Source: Riptortus pedestris
Taxonomy: Eukaryota > Arthropoda > Insecta > Hemiptera > Alydidae
DNA length: 64,000 nt
Assembly (NCBI GenBank): GCA_019009955.1
Contig: CM032229.1
Span: forward strand, 194,588,501 to 194,652,500
Direction of reading: 5' to 3'
This document shows, piece by piece, positions 21,801 to 34,840 of the stretch; positions within the stretch are counted from its first letter, which is position 1; each line of letters opens with the position of its first letter. The notes under the pieces are model-generated. The model worked only from the letters and a program-made list of their open reading frames with translations, searched no databases and was not told where the DNA came from. The position numbers and the translations under genes are program-made.

Positions 21801-24800
21801 AGCATATATGGATCAAACTGATAAAGGATATTGCTCTTGTAGATAATGATACTTTGTTCCATGATGATATAAACCACATATTCACCTATATCCTGATTTG
21901 ATTAGCATTATGGATCAAACTGATAAAGGATATTGTTCTTGTAGATAATGATACTTTGTTCCATGATGATATAAACCACATATTCACCTATATCCTGACT
22001 TGATTAGCATTAAGGATCAAACTGATTAAGGATATTGTTCTTGTAGATAATGATACTCGGTTCCACGATGATATAAACCACATATTCACCTATATCCTGA
22101 TTTTATTAGCATTAAGGATCAAACTGATTAAGGATATTGCTCTTGTAGATAATGATACTTGGTTACATGATGATATAAACCACATATTCACCTATATCCT
22201 GATTTGATTAGCATTAAGGATCAAACTGATTAAGGATATTGTTCTTGTAGATAATGCTACTTCGTTCCATGATGATATAAACCACATATTCACCTATATC
22301 CTGATTTGATTAGCATTAAGGATCAAACTGATTAAGGATATTGTTCTTGTAGATAATGATACTTGGTTCCATGATGATATTAACCACATATTCACCTATA
22401 TCCTGATTTGATTAGCATTAAGGATCAAACTGATTAAGGATATTGTTCTTGTAGATAATGATACTTGGTTCCATGATGATATTAACCACATATTCACCTA
22501 TATCCTGATTTGATTAGCATTAAGGAACAAACTGATAAAGGATATTGCTCTTGTAGATAATGATACTTTTGTTTCCATGATGATATAAACCACATATTCA
22601 CCTATATCCTGATTTGATTAGCATTATGGATCAAACTGATAAAGGATATTGCTCTTGTAGATAATGATACATTTGTTCCATGATGATATAAACCACATAT
22701 TCACCTATATCCTGATTTGATTAGCATTAAGGATCAAACTGATTAAAGGATATTGCTCTTGTAGATAATGATACTTTGTTCCATGATGATATTAACCACA
22801 TATTCACCTATATCCTGATTTGATTAGCATTATGGATCAAACTGATAAAAAGGATATTGCTCTTGTAGATAATGATACTTTCGGTTCCATGATGATATAA
22901 ACCACATATTCACCTATATCCGATTTGATTAGCATTAAGGATCAAACTGATTAAGGATATTGTTCTTGTAGATAATGATACTTTGTTCCATGGTGATATT
23001 AAACCACATATTCACCTATATCCTGATTTGATTAGCATTAAGGATCAAACTGATTAAGGATATTGTTCTTGTAGATAATGATACTTTGTTCCATTGATAT
23101 AAACCACATATTCACCTATATCCTGATTTGATTAGCATTAAGGATCAAACTGATTAAGGATATTGTTCTTGTAGATAATGTTACTTTCGGTTCCATGATG
23201 ATATAAACCACATATTCACCTATATCCCTGATTTGATTAGCATTAAGGATCAAACTGATTAAGGATATTGCTCTTGTAGATAATGATACTTTGTTCCATG
23301 ATATAAACCACATATTCACCTATTTCCTGATTTGATTAGCATTAAGTATAAAACTGATAAAGGATATTGCTCTTGTAGATAATGATACTTTGTTCCATGA
23401 TGATATAAACCACATATTCACCTATATCCTGATTTGATTAGCATTAAGGATCAAACTGATTAAGGATATTGCTCTTGTAGATAATGATACTTGGTTCCAT
23501 GATGATATAAACCACATAATTCACCTATATCCTGATTTGATTAGCATTATGGATCAAACTGATTAAAGGATATTGCTCTTGTAGATAATGATACTTTTGT
23601 TCCATGATGATATAAACCACATATTCACCTATATCCTGATTTGATTAGCATTATGGATCAAACTGATAAAGGATATTGCTCTTGTAGATAATGATACTTT
23701 GTTCCATGATGATATAAACCACATATTCACCTATATCCTGATTTGATTAGCATTATGGATCAAACTGATAAAGGATATTGCTCTTGTAGATAATGATACT
23801 TTGTTCCATGATGATATAAACCACATATTCACCTATATCCTGATTTGATTAGCATTAAGGATCAAACTGATAAAGGATATTGCTCTTGTAGATAATGATA
23901 CTTTGTTCCACGATGATATAAACCACATATTCACCTATATCCTGATTTGATTAGCATTAAGGATCAAACTGATTAAGGATATTGCTCTTGTAGATAATGA
24001 TACTTTGTTCCACGATGATATAAACCACATATTCACCTATATCCTGATTTGATTAGCATTAAGGATCAAACTGATTAAGGATATTGTTCTTGTAGATAAT
24101 GATACTTTGTTCCATGGTGATATTAACCACATATTCACCTATATCCAGATTTGATTAGCATTAAGGATCAAACTGATAAAGGATATTGCTCTTGTAGATA
24201 ATGATACTTTGTTCCATAATGATATAAACCACATATTCACCTATATCCTGACTTGATTAGCATTAAGAATCAAACTGATTAAGGATATTGTTCTTGTAGA
24301 TAATGATACTTTGTTCCATAATGATATAAACCACATATTCACCTATATCCTGATTTGATTAGCATTAAGGATCAAACTGATTAAGGATATTGCTCTTGTA
24401 GATAAATGATACTTTGTTCCATGATGATATAAACCACATATTCACCTATATCCTGATTTTGAATTAGCATTATGGATCAAACTCCTGATTAAATTATTGC
24501 TCTGTAGATAATGATACGTTTCCATGATGATATAAACCACATATTTATTTCCTGATTTGATTAGCATATGGATCAAATGATTAAGGATATTGCTCTTGTA
24601 GATAATGATACTTTGTTCCATGAATAAAACCACATATTCACCTATATCCTGATTTGATTAGCATTATGGACAAACTGATAAAGGATATTGCTCTTGTAGA
24701 TTTACTTTGTTCCCCATGATGCATATAAACCACATATTCACCTTAATCCTGATTTGATTAGCATTATGGGTCAAACTGATTAAGGATATTGCTCTTTAGA

Positions 24801-25250
24801 TAATGATACTTGGTTCCATGATTATAACCCACATATTCACCTATATCCTGATTTTATATTAGCATTAAGGATCAAACTGATTAAGGATATTGTTCTTGTA
24901 GATAATGATACTTTGTTCCATATAATAAAACCACATATTAGACCAATATTTCCTGATTTGATTAGCATTAAGGATCTAAACTGATTAAGGATATTGCTTC
25001 TGTAGATAATGATATTTGTTCCATGATGATATAAACCACATATTCACCTATATCCTAGTATGATTTACCATTGACGAGCGATGAAACTGATAAAGGATAT
25101 TGCTCTTGTACGCAAGTGAAGATATCCATAATGATATAAACCACATATTCGACCTTATTTCCTGACTTGATTAGCATGTAAGGATCTGCAAACTGATTAA
25201 GGATATATGTTCCTTGTAGATACATTCATTACTTGGTTAATGATTGATAT
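18830..25250. repeat. 102-bp satellite array, about 62 units
   Basis: The unit is 102 bp (CCACATATTC recurs at 18961, 19063 and 19165). It includes GATATTGTTCTTGTAGATAA, TGATACTTGGTTCCATGATG, CCACATATTCACCTATATCC and TGATTTGATTAGCATTAAGG. Variants segregate in blocks: GTTCTTG versus GCTCTTG, TTGGTTCC versus TTTGTTCC versus CGGTTCC, AAGGATC versus TATGGATC. Quality falls after about 24450, where units carry many insertions and deletions. Neither strand has a long open frame. Satellite identity is direct. A centromeric or heterochromatic location is only a possibility. Confidence 0.95.
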
Positions 25251-26335
25251 TGACTCTTGCAAGTATGAAAGGAGCAATAACAGCTGATTTTAAGAATATA
25301 TGCAAACGTGCATATTCAATAATTCTTTCCTCTTGAGATTGTGAAATTATTAGTGTGATTTTCAGCAGGTGTATAGATGTAGAAACGTCATATGAGATAG
25401 CGGGCCTCCCTCTCACTCACCCAACACTTTCTGATCTAGATCACTGATTTGTTCAATTTTATTCACCCTCATTCACCTTCCGACCTCTCTCTCTGTTTTT
25501 TCCATTTTAATGGAATGGACAGCTGATAGGATGGTTCGGAGAGCCAATTGCTATTGTAAGTGCATTTACTTTTTATTCTTGTATGGTTGTGTTAAATCAT
25601 TTTCTTTTAGAAGTGTTTTTGTTTAACTGAGAATGTAATATCTTTTTCATATACTTGGTTGTTATTAAATACATATATTCAATAATTGTTTCATAAAATA
25701 ATACTAATATAGATAAACACTACTATAGATCAATACTATAGATAAAAAGCAATAGACCAATTGCATCGGATTAAAGCTATATGGAATTGTAAAACAACAA
25801 ATTAAAATTAATTAGTATTTTACCATTTGACGAGCGAGGAAATAGATAGGATGGTTCGGAGAGCCAATAATTGCAAAACATTGTAAGTAGCATTTGATGG
25901 AATGGACAGCTGAAGGATGTAACCAATGTCAATAAGCAAATAATATATTCCTAGGATACATTCGTTACTGGTTAGAATGTATTATATACTAATTGAGCTC
26001 TTGCAAGTTATGAAAGGAGCAATAACAGCTGATTTCCTTAAGAAATATATGCAAACGTGCATATTCAATAATTCTTTCCTCTTGAGGATTGTGATTTAGG
26101 AAGCAGTGTGATTTAGTCAGCAGGTGTATAGAGAGAGAGAGAGACAGCCGAGCGGAAGGGAGATAGCGGGCCCTCTCTCTCACTCCAACACTTCTAGATC
26201 ACTGATAATGGACAGCTGATCAGCACTGGTTCGGAGAGCCAATAATTCATTGCCTCATCTCTCTGTTTTTTCCATTTTAATGGAATGGACAGCTGATAGG
26301 ATGGTTCGGAGAGCCAATAATTGCTATTGTAAGTA
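25218..26335. repeat. Duplicated junction block between two satellites
   Basis: Positions 25218-25570 and 25955-26335 match with small insertions and deletions. Shared words in order are GATACATTC, CTCTTGCAAG, AGGAGCAATAACAGCTGATT, TATGCAAACGTGCATATTCA, AATAATTCTTTCCTCTTGAG, AGCAGGTGTATAGA, GATAGCGGGCC, TAGATCACTGAT and TTTTTTCCATTTTAATGG. Each copy leads into a 64-bp satellite unit. A fragment of one unit also lies at 25822-25900. Confidence 0.8.
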
Positions 26336-29300
26336 GCATTTTGATGGAATGGACAGCTGATAGGATGGTTCGGAGAGCCAATAATTGCTATTGTAAGTAG
26401 CATTTTGATGGAATGGACAGCTGATAGGATGGTTCGGAATGTCAATAATTGCTATTGTAAGTAGCATTTTGATGGAATGGACAGCTGATAGGATGGTTCG
26501 GAGAGCCAATAATTGCTATTGTAAGTAGCATTTTGACGGAATGGACAGCTGATAGGATGGTTCGGAGAGCCAATAATTGCTATTGTAAGTAGCATTTTGA
26601 CGGAATGGACAGCTGATAGGATGGTTCGGAGAGCCAATAATTGCTATTGTAAGTAGCATTTTGACGGAATGGACAGCTGATAGGATGGTTCGGAGAGCCA
26701 ATAATTGCTATTGTAAGTACCTTTTTGACGGAATGGACAGCTGATAGGATGGTCCGGAGAGCCAATAATTGCTATTGTAAGTAGCATTTTGACGGAATGG
26801 ACAGCTGAATAGGATGGTTCCGGAGAGCCAAATAATTGCTATTGTAAGTAGCATTTTGATGGAATGGACAGCTGATAGGATGGTTCGGAAAGTCAATAAT
26901 TGCTATTGTAAGTAGCATTTTGATGGAATGGACAGCTGATAGGATGGTTCGGAGAGCCAATAATTGCTATTGTAAGTAGCATTTTGACGGAATGGACAGC
27001 TGATAGGATGGTTCGGAGAGCCAATAATTGCTATTGTAAGTAGCATTTTGACGGAATGGACAGCTGATAGGATGGTTCGGAGAGCCAATAATTGCTATTG
27101 TAAGTAGCATTTTGATGGAATGGACAGCTGATAGGATGGTTCGGAAAGTCAATAATTGCTATTGTAAGTAGCATTTTGATGGAATGGACACCTGATAGGA
27201 TGGTTCGGAAGCCAATAATTGCTATTGTAAGTAGCATTTTGACGGAATGGACAGCTGATAGGATGGTTCGGAGAGCCAATAATTGCTATTGTAAGTAGCA
27301 TTTTGACGGAATGGACAGCTGATAGGATGGTTCGGAGAGCCAATAATTGCTATTGTAAGTAGCATTTTGACGGAATGGACAGCTGATAGGATGGTTCGGA
27401 GAGCCAATAATTGCTATTGTAAGTAGCATTTTGATGGAATGGACAGCTGATAGGATGGTCCGGAGAGCCAATAATTGCTATTGTAAGTAGCATTTTGATG
27501 GAATGGACAGCTGATAGGATGGTTCGGAAAGTCAATAATTGCTATTGTAAGTAGCATTTTGATGGAATGGACAGCTGATAGGATGGTTCGGAGAGCCAAT
27601 AATTGCTATTGTAAGTAGCATTTTGATGGAATGGACACCGGATAGGATGGTTCGAGAGCCAATAATTGCTATTGTAAGTAGCCTTTTGATGGAATGGACA
27701 GCTGATAGGATGGTTCGGAGAGCCAATAATTGCTACTGTAAGTAGCATTTTGATGGAATGGACAGCGGATAGGATGGAACGGAGGGCCAATAATTGCTAT
27801 TGTAAGTAGCATTTTGACGGAATGGACAGCTGATAGGATGGTTCGAGAAGAGCCAATAATTGCTATTGTAAGTAGCATTTTGAGGGAATGGACAGCTGAT
27901 AGGATGGTTCGGAGAGCCAATAATTGCTATTGTAAGTAGCATTTTGATGGAATGGACACCTGATAGGATGGTTCAGAGCCAATAATTGCTATTGTAAGTA
28001 GCATTTTGATGGAATGGACACCTGATAGGATGGTTCGGAGAGCCAATAATTGCTATTGTAAGTAGCATTTGATGGAATGGACAGCTGATAGGATGGTTCG
28101 GAATGTCAATAATTGCTATTGTAAGTGGCATTTTGATGGAATGGACTGCTGCTAGGACGGTCCGGAGAGCCAATAATTGCTATTGTAAGTAGCATTTGAT
28201 GGAATGGACAGCTGATAGGATGGTCCGGAGAGCCAATAATTGCTATTGTAAGTAGCATTTTGATGGAATGGACAGCTGATAGGACGGTCCGGAGAGCCAA
28301 TAATTGCTATTGTAAGTAGCATTTGATGGAATGGACAGCTGATAGGATGGTCTTGAGAGCCAATAATTGCTATTGTAAGTAGCATTTGATGGAATGGACA
28401 GCTGATAGGATGGTTCGGAATGTCAATAATTGCTATTGTAAGTGGGATTTTGATGGAATGGACAGCTGATAGGACGGTTCGGAGAGCCAATAATTGCTAT
28501 TGTAAGTAGCATTTGATGGAATGGACAGCTGATAGGATGGTTCGGAATGTCAATAATTGCTATTGTAAGTGGCATTTTGATGGAATGGACAGCTGATAGG
28601 ATGGTTCGGAGAGCCAATAATTTATATTGTAAGAAGCATTTATATGGAATGGACAGCTGTAAGGATGGTTCGGAATGTCAATAATTGCTATTGTAAGTGG
28701 CATTTTTGATGGAATGGACAGCTGATAGGACCGTTTCGGAGAGCCAATAATTGCTATTGTAAGTAGCATTTTGATGGAATGGACAGCTGATAGGACGGTC
28801 CGGAGAGCCAATAATTGCTATTGTAAGTAGCATTTGATGGAATGGACAGCTGATAGGATGGTCTTGAGAGCCAATAATTGCTATTGTAAGTAGCATTTGA
28901 TGGAATGGACAGCTGATAGGATGGTCCTGAGAGCAAATAATTGCTATTGTAATTAGCATTTGATGGAATGTACAGCTGATAGGATGGTCCGGAGAGCCAA
29001 TAATTGCTATTGTAAGTAGCATTTGATGGAATGGACAGCTGATAGGATGGTCTTGAGAGCCAATAATTGCTATTGTAAGTAGCATTTGATGGAATGGACA
29101 GCTGATAGGATGGTTCGGAATGTCAATAATTGCTATTGTAAGTGGCATTTTGATGGAATGGACAGCTGATAGGATGGTTCGGAGAGCCAATAATTGCTAT
29201 TGTAAGTAGCATTTGATGGACTGGACAGCTGATAGGATGGTTAGGAGTCAATAATTGCTATTGTAAGTGGCATTTTGATGGAATGGACACCTGATAGGAT

Positions 29301-32300
29301 GGTTCGGAGAGCCAATAATTGCTATTGTAAGTGGCATTTTGATGGAATGGACAGCTGATAGGATGGTTCGGAGAGCCAATAATTGCTATTGTAAGTAGCA
29401 TTTGATGGAATGGGACAGCTGATAGGATGTTCGGAGAGCCAATAATTGCAATTGTAAGTAGCATTTTGATGGAATGGACAGCTGATAGGATGGTTCCGGA
29501 GAGCCAATAATTGCTATTGTAAGTAGCATTTTGATGGAATGGACCGCTGATAGGATGGTCCGGAGAGCCAATAATTGCTATTGTAAGTAGCATTTTGATG
29601 GAATGGACAGCTGATAGGATGGTTCTGAGAACCAATAATTGCTATTGTAAGTATCATTTTGATGGACTGGACAGCTGATAGGATGGTTCGGAAAGCCAAT
29701 AATTAGCTATTGTAAGTAGCATTTTGATGGAATGGACAACTGATAGGATGGTTCGGAGAGCCAATAATTGCTATTGTAAGTAGCATTTTGATGGAATGGA
29801 CAGCTGATAGGATGGTTCGGAGAGCCAATAATTGCTACTGTAAGTAGCATTTTGATGGAATGGACAGCTGATAGGATGGTTCGGAGAGCCAATAATTGCT
29901 ATTGTAAGTAGCATTTTGATGGAATGGACAGCTGATAGGATGGTTCGGAGAGCCAATAATTGCTATTGTAAGTGGCATTTTGATGGAATGGCACCTGATA
30001 GGATGGTTCGGAGAGCCAATAATTGCTATTGTAAGTAGCATTTTGATGGAATGGACACTGATAGGATGGTTCAGAGCCAATAATTGCTATTGTAAGTAGC
30101 ATTTTGACGGAATGGACAGATGATAGGATGGTTCGGAGAGCCAATTATTGCTATTGTAAGTAGCATTTTGATGGAATGGACAGCTGATAGGATGGTTTTC
30201 GGAGAGTCAATAATTGCTATTGTAAGTGCATTTTGATGGAATGGACAGCTGATAGGATGGTTCGGAGAGCCAATAATTGCTATTGTAAGTGCATATTGAT
30301 GGAATGGACAGCTGATAGGATGGTTCGGAGAGCCAATAATTGCTATTGTAAGTAGCATTTGATGGAATGGACAGCTGATAGGACCGTTAGGAAAGTCAAT
30401 AATTGCAATTGTAAGTAGCATTTTGATGGAATGGACAGCTGATAGGATGGTCCGGAGAGCCAATAATTGCTATTGTAAGTAGCATTTCATGGAATGGACA
30501 GCTGATAGGATGGTCCGGAGAGCCAATAATTGCTATTGTAAGTAGCATTTTGATGGAATGGACAGCTGATAGGATGGTTCGGAAAGTCAATAATTGCTAT
30601 TGTAAGTAGCATTTTGATGGAATGGACAGCTGATACGATGGTCCGGAGAGCCAATAATTGCTATTGTAAGTGGCATTTTGATGGAATGGACAGCTGATAG
30701 GATGGTTCGGAGAGCCAATAATTGCTATTGTAAGTAGCATTTTGATGGAATGGACACCTGATAGGATGGTTCGGAGAGCCAATAATTGCTATTGTAAGTA
30801 GCATTTTGATGGAATGGACACCTGATAGGATGGTTCAGAGCCAATAATTGCTATTGTAAGTAGCATTTTAATGGAATGGACAGCTGATAGGATGGTTCGG
30901 AGAGCCAATAATTGCTATTGTAAGTAGCATTTGATGGAATGGACAGCTGATAGGATGGTTCGGAATGTCAATAATTGCTATTGTAAGTGGCATTTTGATG
31001 GAATGGGACAGCTGATAGGACGGTTCGGAGAGCCAATAATTGCTATTGTAAGTAGCATTTGATGGAATGGACAGCTGATAGGATGGTTCGGAATGTCAAT
31101 AATTGCTATTGTAAGTGGCATTTTGATGGAATGGACACCTGATAGGATGGTTCGGAGAGCCAATAATTGCTATTGTAAGTAGCATTTGATGGAATGGACA
31201 GCTGATAGGATGGTTCGGAATGTCAATAATTGCTATTGTAAGTGGCATTTTGATGGAATGGACAGCTGATAGGATGGTTCGGAGAGCCTATAATTGTTAT
31301 TGTAAGTAGCATTTTGATGGAATGGACAGCTGATAGGATGGTTTTGAGAGCCAATAATTCCTATTGTAAGTAGCATTTCATGGAATGGACAGCTGATAGG
31401 ATGGTTTTGAGAGCCAATAATTCCTATTGTAAGTAGCATTTCATGGAATGGACAGCTGATAGGATGGTCCGGAGAGCCAATAATTGCTATTGTAAGTAGC
31501 ATTTTGATGGAATGGACAGCTGATAGGACGGTTCGGAAAGTCAATAATTGCTATTGTAAGTAGCATTTGATGGAATGGACAGCTGATAGGATGGTCCGAG
31601 AGCAATAATTGCTATTGTAAGTAGCATTTCATGGAATGGAAAGCTGATAGGATGGTCCGAGAGCCAATAATTGCTATTGTAAGTAGCATTTTTGATGGAA
31701 TGGACAGCTGATAGACGGTTCGGAAAGTCAATAATTGCTATTGTAATGCATTTTGATGGAATGGACGCTGATAGGATGGTCAATAATTGCTATTGTAAGT
31801 AGCTGGAATGGACAGTGATAGGAAGTGCCAATAATTGCATTTTGATGGAATGGACAGCTCGGAAAGTCAATAAATATTGTAAGACGATGGAATGGACAGC
31901 TTACGAGAGCCAATAATTGCTATTGTTAAGTGGCAATGGAATGGACAGCTGATTAGGATGGTTGATTGTAAGTAGCATTTTGATGGAATGGACACCTGAT
32001 AGGATGGATAATTGCTATTGTAAGTAGCTGATAGGATGGTTCAGAGCCAATAATGCTATTGTTAAGAGCATTTTAATGAATGGACAGCTGATAATGGTTC
32101 GGAGAGCCAATAATTGCTATGTAAGTAGCATTTGATGGAATGTGATAGGATGGTTCGGAATGTCAATAATGCTATTGATGGCAATGATGGACACCTGATA
32201 ATTGCTATTGATGGTTCGGATAGGAGCCAATAATGGAATGGACACCTATAGGATTGTAAGTAGCTATTTGATTTGATGAATGGACAGCTGATAGGATGGT

Positions 32301-32595
32301 CCGGAGAGCCAATAACTGCTATTGTAAGTAGCATTTTGATGGAATGGACAGCTGATAGGATGGTTCGGAGAGCCAATAATTGCTATTGTAAGTAGCATTT
32401 TGACGGAATGGACAGCTGATAGGATGGTCCGGAGAGCCAATAATTGCTATTGTAAGTAGCATTTTGATGGAATGGACAGCTGATAGGATGGTTTTGAGAG
32501 CCAATAATTCCTATTGTAAGTAGCATTTCATGGAATGGACAGCTGATAGGATGGTTCAGAGAGCCGATAATTGCTATTGTAAGTAGCATTTTGCC
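26270..32595. repeat. 64-bp satellite array, about 98 units
   Basis: The unit is 64 bp: GGAATGGACAGCTGATAGGA, TGGTTCGGAGAGCCAATAAT, TGCTATTGTAAGTAGCATTT, TGAT. Variants include GACGG for GATGG, GGAATGTCAA for GGAGAGCCAA, and a 62-63 bp form ending GCATTTGATGG. The many overlapping minus-strand frames (60-170 codons with recurrent ILSAVHSIKMLLTIAII words) are shadows of the repeat. Positions 31560-32290 are badly broken. Nearly every unit carries GTAAGT on the plus strand. Confidence 0.95.
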
Positions 32596-33387
32596 ACCAT
32601 CACAAATGCACACAACGGAACATGGACAGGCAGGACAATATTTAAAATTCAATGACAATGGCAAATGTACTTGCGACTCACAGACAACACAAATGTTTTG
32701 AGATAGACTTTATGACTGGCCAACATTTGATCATAATAGATCAAATTTGATCATAATTTTAAAAGGAGGTATTGCCCAGAACCACCACATATATTATTTT
32801 ATGCATATAATAAAAATTTCATCAAATGTATAGATATGGATATAGGATAAATACATTAGAATGCAAAGTTGATTGTGAGGAATGGGAATTTAATATATTT
32901 TCATTTCATAGGCTCACGAATTAAAGAAGAGAATGGCCGTAACATCCGTTCAGTTTAACTTGACTTTATTTGTATTATTAATTTTCATTTATTTTTAATT
33001 AACTTGCTTATTTGATAATATTATTTTAATATATGGTAATAAATCTTTAAATAGTATATATTGTAAAAATGTATTTAAACATAATCACTCATGTATTATG
33101 CTATGTGGGAATGGAACTTGTACTCAACTAAATAACTTCTCAAGGGGTTACTAGCAGAGGAAAAAAGAAAAATTATAAGAGGTTATGATCATTTGGAATT
33201 TGTATAGAGTTTATAATATTGTTATTAATATAGTATGTTACCTTATTAATATATTTCATTGTGTTGGCAGGTAGGTGAGCCACTTGTCATCTGGTAGAAT
33301 AGCTCCATTATTGTAAAGGTAAGCCAGAATGCTCATTATATAAAGGTATATTCCTCTAAATACAAGGCTCTACTTGCGTGCGGATAG
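32596..33387. other. Unassigned AT-rich region flanking the satellite
   Basis: It begins with a short Cys-rich minus-strand frame (see findings) that reads into the satellite. The rest is AT-rich with no recognised gene. Confidence 0.4.
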
Positions 33388-33500
33388 CAGATTACATTTA
33401 AGCAAAATCAGCTATTGAGGTTGTACAAGTAGCCCAGATTTCATTAAATCTTCATCGACCCTGACGCAATTATGGTCCGTTTGAAAGGTATATTAGAGAG
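33388..33500 (+). mobile_element. HINE left-end fragment
   Basis: GCAGATTACATTTAAGC, AATCAGCTATTGAGGTTGTA, TCATCGACCCTGACGCAATT and ATGGTCCG match the left third of intact copies. It stops before any TA tract. Confidence 0.6.
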
Positions 33501-33613
33501 TACCCAATAATTATCCTAAATCGGGAACCAACCTATTATTTGCTCATTTAATACCCTCAGAAAATTAGCTGTTGTAGGTTCCAGTCTAGCCGCCATCAAG
33601 CCGAAAGTAAATA

Positions 33614-33850
33614 AGTCCATCACGCAGGGGCTGCGTAAACGAAGCAGATTTCCCCCTTCAAGGTTAATAATAGAGAAACCAGCCTACTGCAAACCCAACA
33701 CCACCGTAAATATTCAGTGAATAAGTACAAACAGTAATAAGAAATGTTTCCCCTGCCGGCGGGAAGCGTCTAAATATCAGAACATATATCAGAATATGTT
33801 TTTGAGGACTGTTCAAAACTGCATATATGTTTATTTCGTAATTTAAAAAT
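33614..33850 (-). mobile_element. HINE right-half fragment
   Basis: The outer terminus GTCCATCACGCAGGGGCTGC, GAAGCAGATTTCCCCC, is followed by AATAGAGAAACC, CACCACCGTAAATATTCA and ACAAACAGTAATAAGAAATG, the 'ACCGTTTGTATTTATT' sub-type right half read in reverse. Confidence 0.7.
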
Positions 33851-34021
33851 AAGAAAATATATCATGAAACGTCTTATTGCTCAGCACCGGCCATTTTAGC
33901 AGATATCCTTAACGGAAATGTGCTATTGAGGTTGTACTCATGACGCAATTTTTGAGACATCTCCTCAAATGTCCATCGATCCTACAAAGGAGATAATGAA
34001 AATTAGGTCCGTTCTAACTTT

Positions 34022-34064
<43 letters not shown>

Positions 34065-34100
34065 ATAATTGTGTTGATGTTTTCGACCAGGTTATATTTA

Positions 34101-34266
34101 TATATGGTGTTCTTATTCTTTTTTGGAGTTTGATTTTGGTGTAATACCTTTTAAGTATCTTTAGTCTTGCCCTGAAGAAATAAAAATAAATATTCTCGAA
34201 ATATCGGCATAAACTACGTTTTTTTTTACCAACATTGACCAAAACTCCAAAAACAATAACAACACC

Positions 34267-34271
<5 letters not shown>
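34101..34271. mobile_element. Small hairpin element (MITE-like) in a TA tract
   Basis: ATATGGTGTTCTTATTC...TTTGGAGTTTGATTTTGGT at 34101-34141 is inverted at 34228-34271 (ACCAAAACTCC, AACAATAACAACACCAT). The arms are about 35 bp around an 85-bp loop, and TA repeats flank both sides. The loop holds CCTGAAGAAAT and TCTCGAAATATCGGCATAAA, which recalls Penelope-type terminal repeats. The class is uncertain. Confidence 0.5.
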
Positions 34272-34320
<49 letters not shown>

Positions 34321-34360
34321 ATAACAAAAATTGCACACGCTAGAGCAATTTATTTAATAT

Positions 34361-34840
34361 CTAGCTAAGGTACCCGGCTTCACTCTGGAAATCTTCGGAG
34401 GCTGAATAATGATAGTATTTTTTTTGACAAGGCTACAATGTCTACAACAAATATACTTCCCGCCTAGGCGCATTGCTTTCCCGTCAGCTAGGGAACTTAT
34501 AGAAAAGGTACTTTAGTTTTGAAGAATAAATGAAAATAAGTCCCCTACAAGTCCCCCCTCTGATCTGTATGACACTCCCTTAATAATACAGTCATTGATA
34601 GCTTTTATTATAATCAAATATCATCTACAATGTACATATTACCTGTCGAAATCTAATCCTAGCTCTGTTATGTACAAAACGGTAAATGTGAGTAGAAAGC
34701 AAATACATTTCACAGGAAATAAGTTAACAAAATGCATCCGATAATTTGTTGTCTCACACTCTATAGATGTTAACGTGCACATTTCTCATAGGTATACGAG
34801 AAATGTGTATATAAGAAAAGTTACTTTTTAGAACAAATGT
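34361..34840 (-). mobile_element. Helitron-like element, family 2
   Basis: It begins CTAGCTAAGGTACCCGGCTT and shares TTTTAGTTTTGAAGAATAAA, ATCTACAATGTACATAT and ACCTGTCGAAATCTAATCC with 12946-13278. It sits just beyond the (TA)n tract of the HINE at 33898-35309. The far end is unclear and HINE sequence resumes at about 34848. Confidence 0.55.

Noticed and set aside
18830..32595. CRISPR arrays
   Set aside because: Repeats are contiguous without unique spacers, no cas genes are present and the sequence is eukaryotic in character.
26194..32664. Dozens of overlapping minus-strand frames with recurrent ILSAVHSIKMLLTIAII words
   Set aside because: The 64-bp unit is not a multiple of three, so every frame cycles through the same peptides. 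They are shadows of the satellite.
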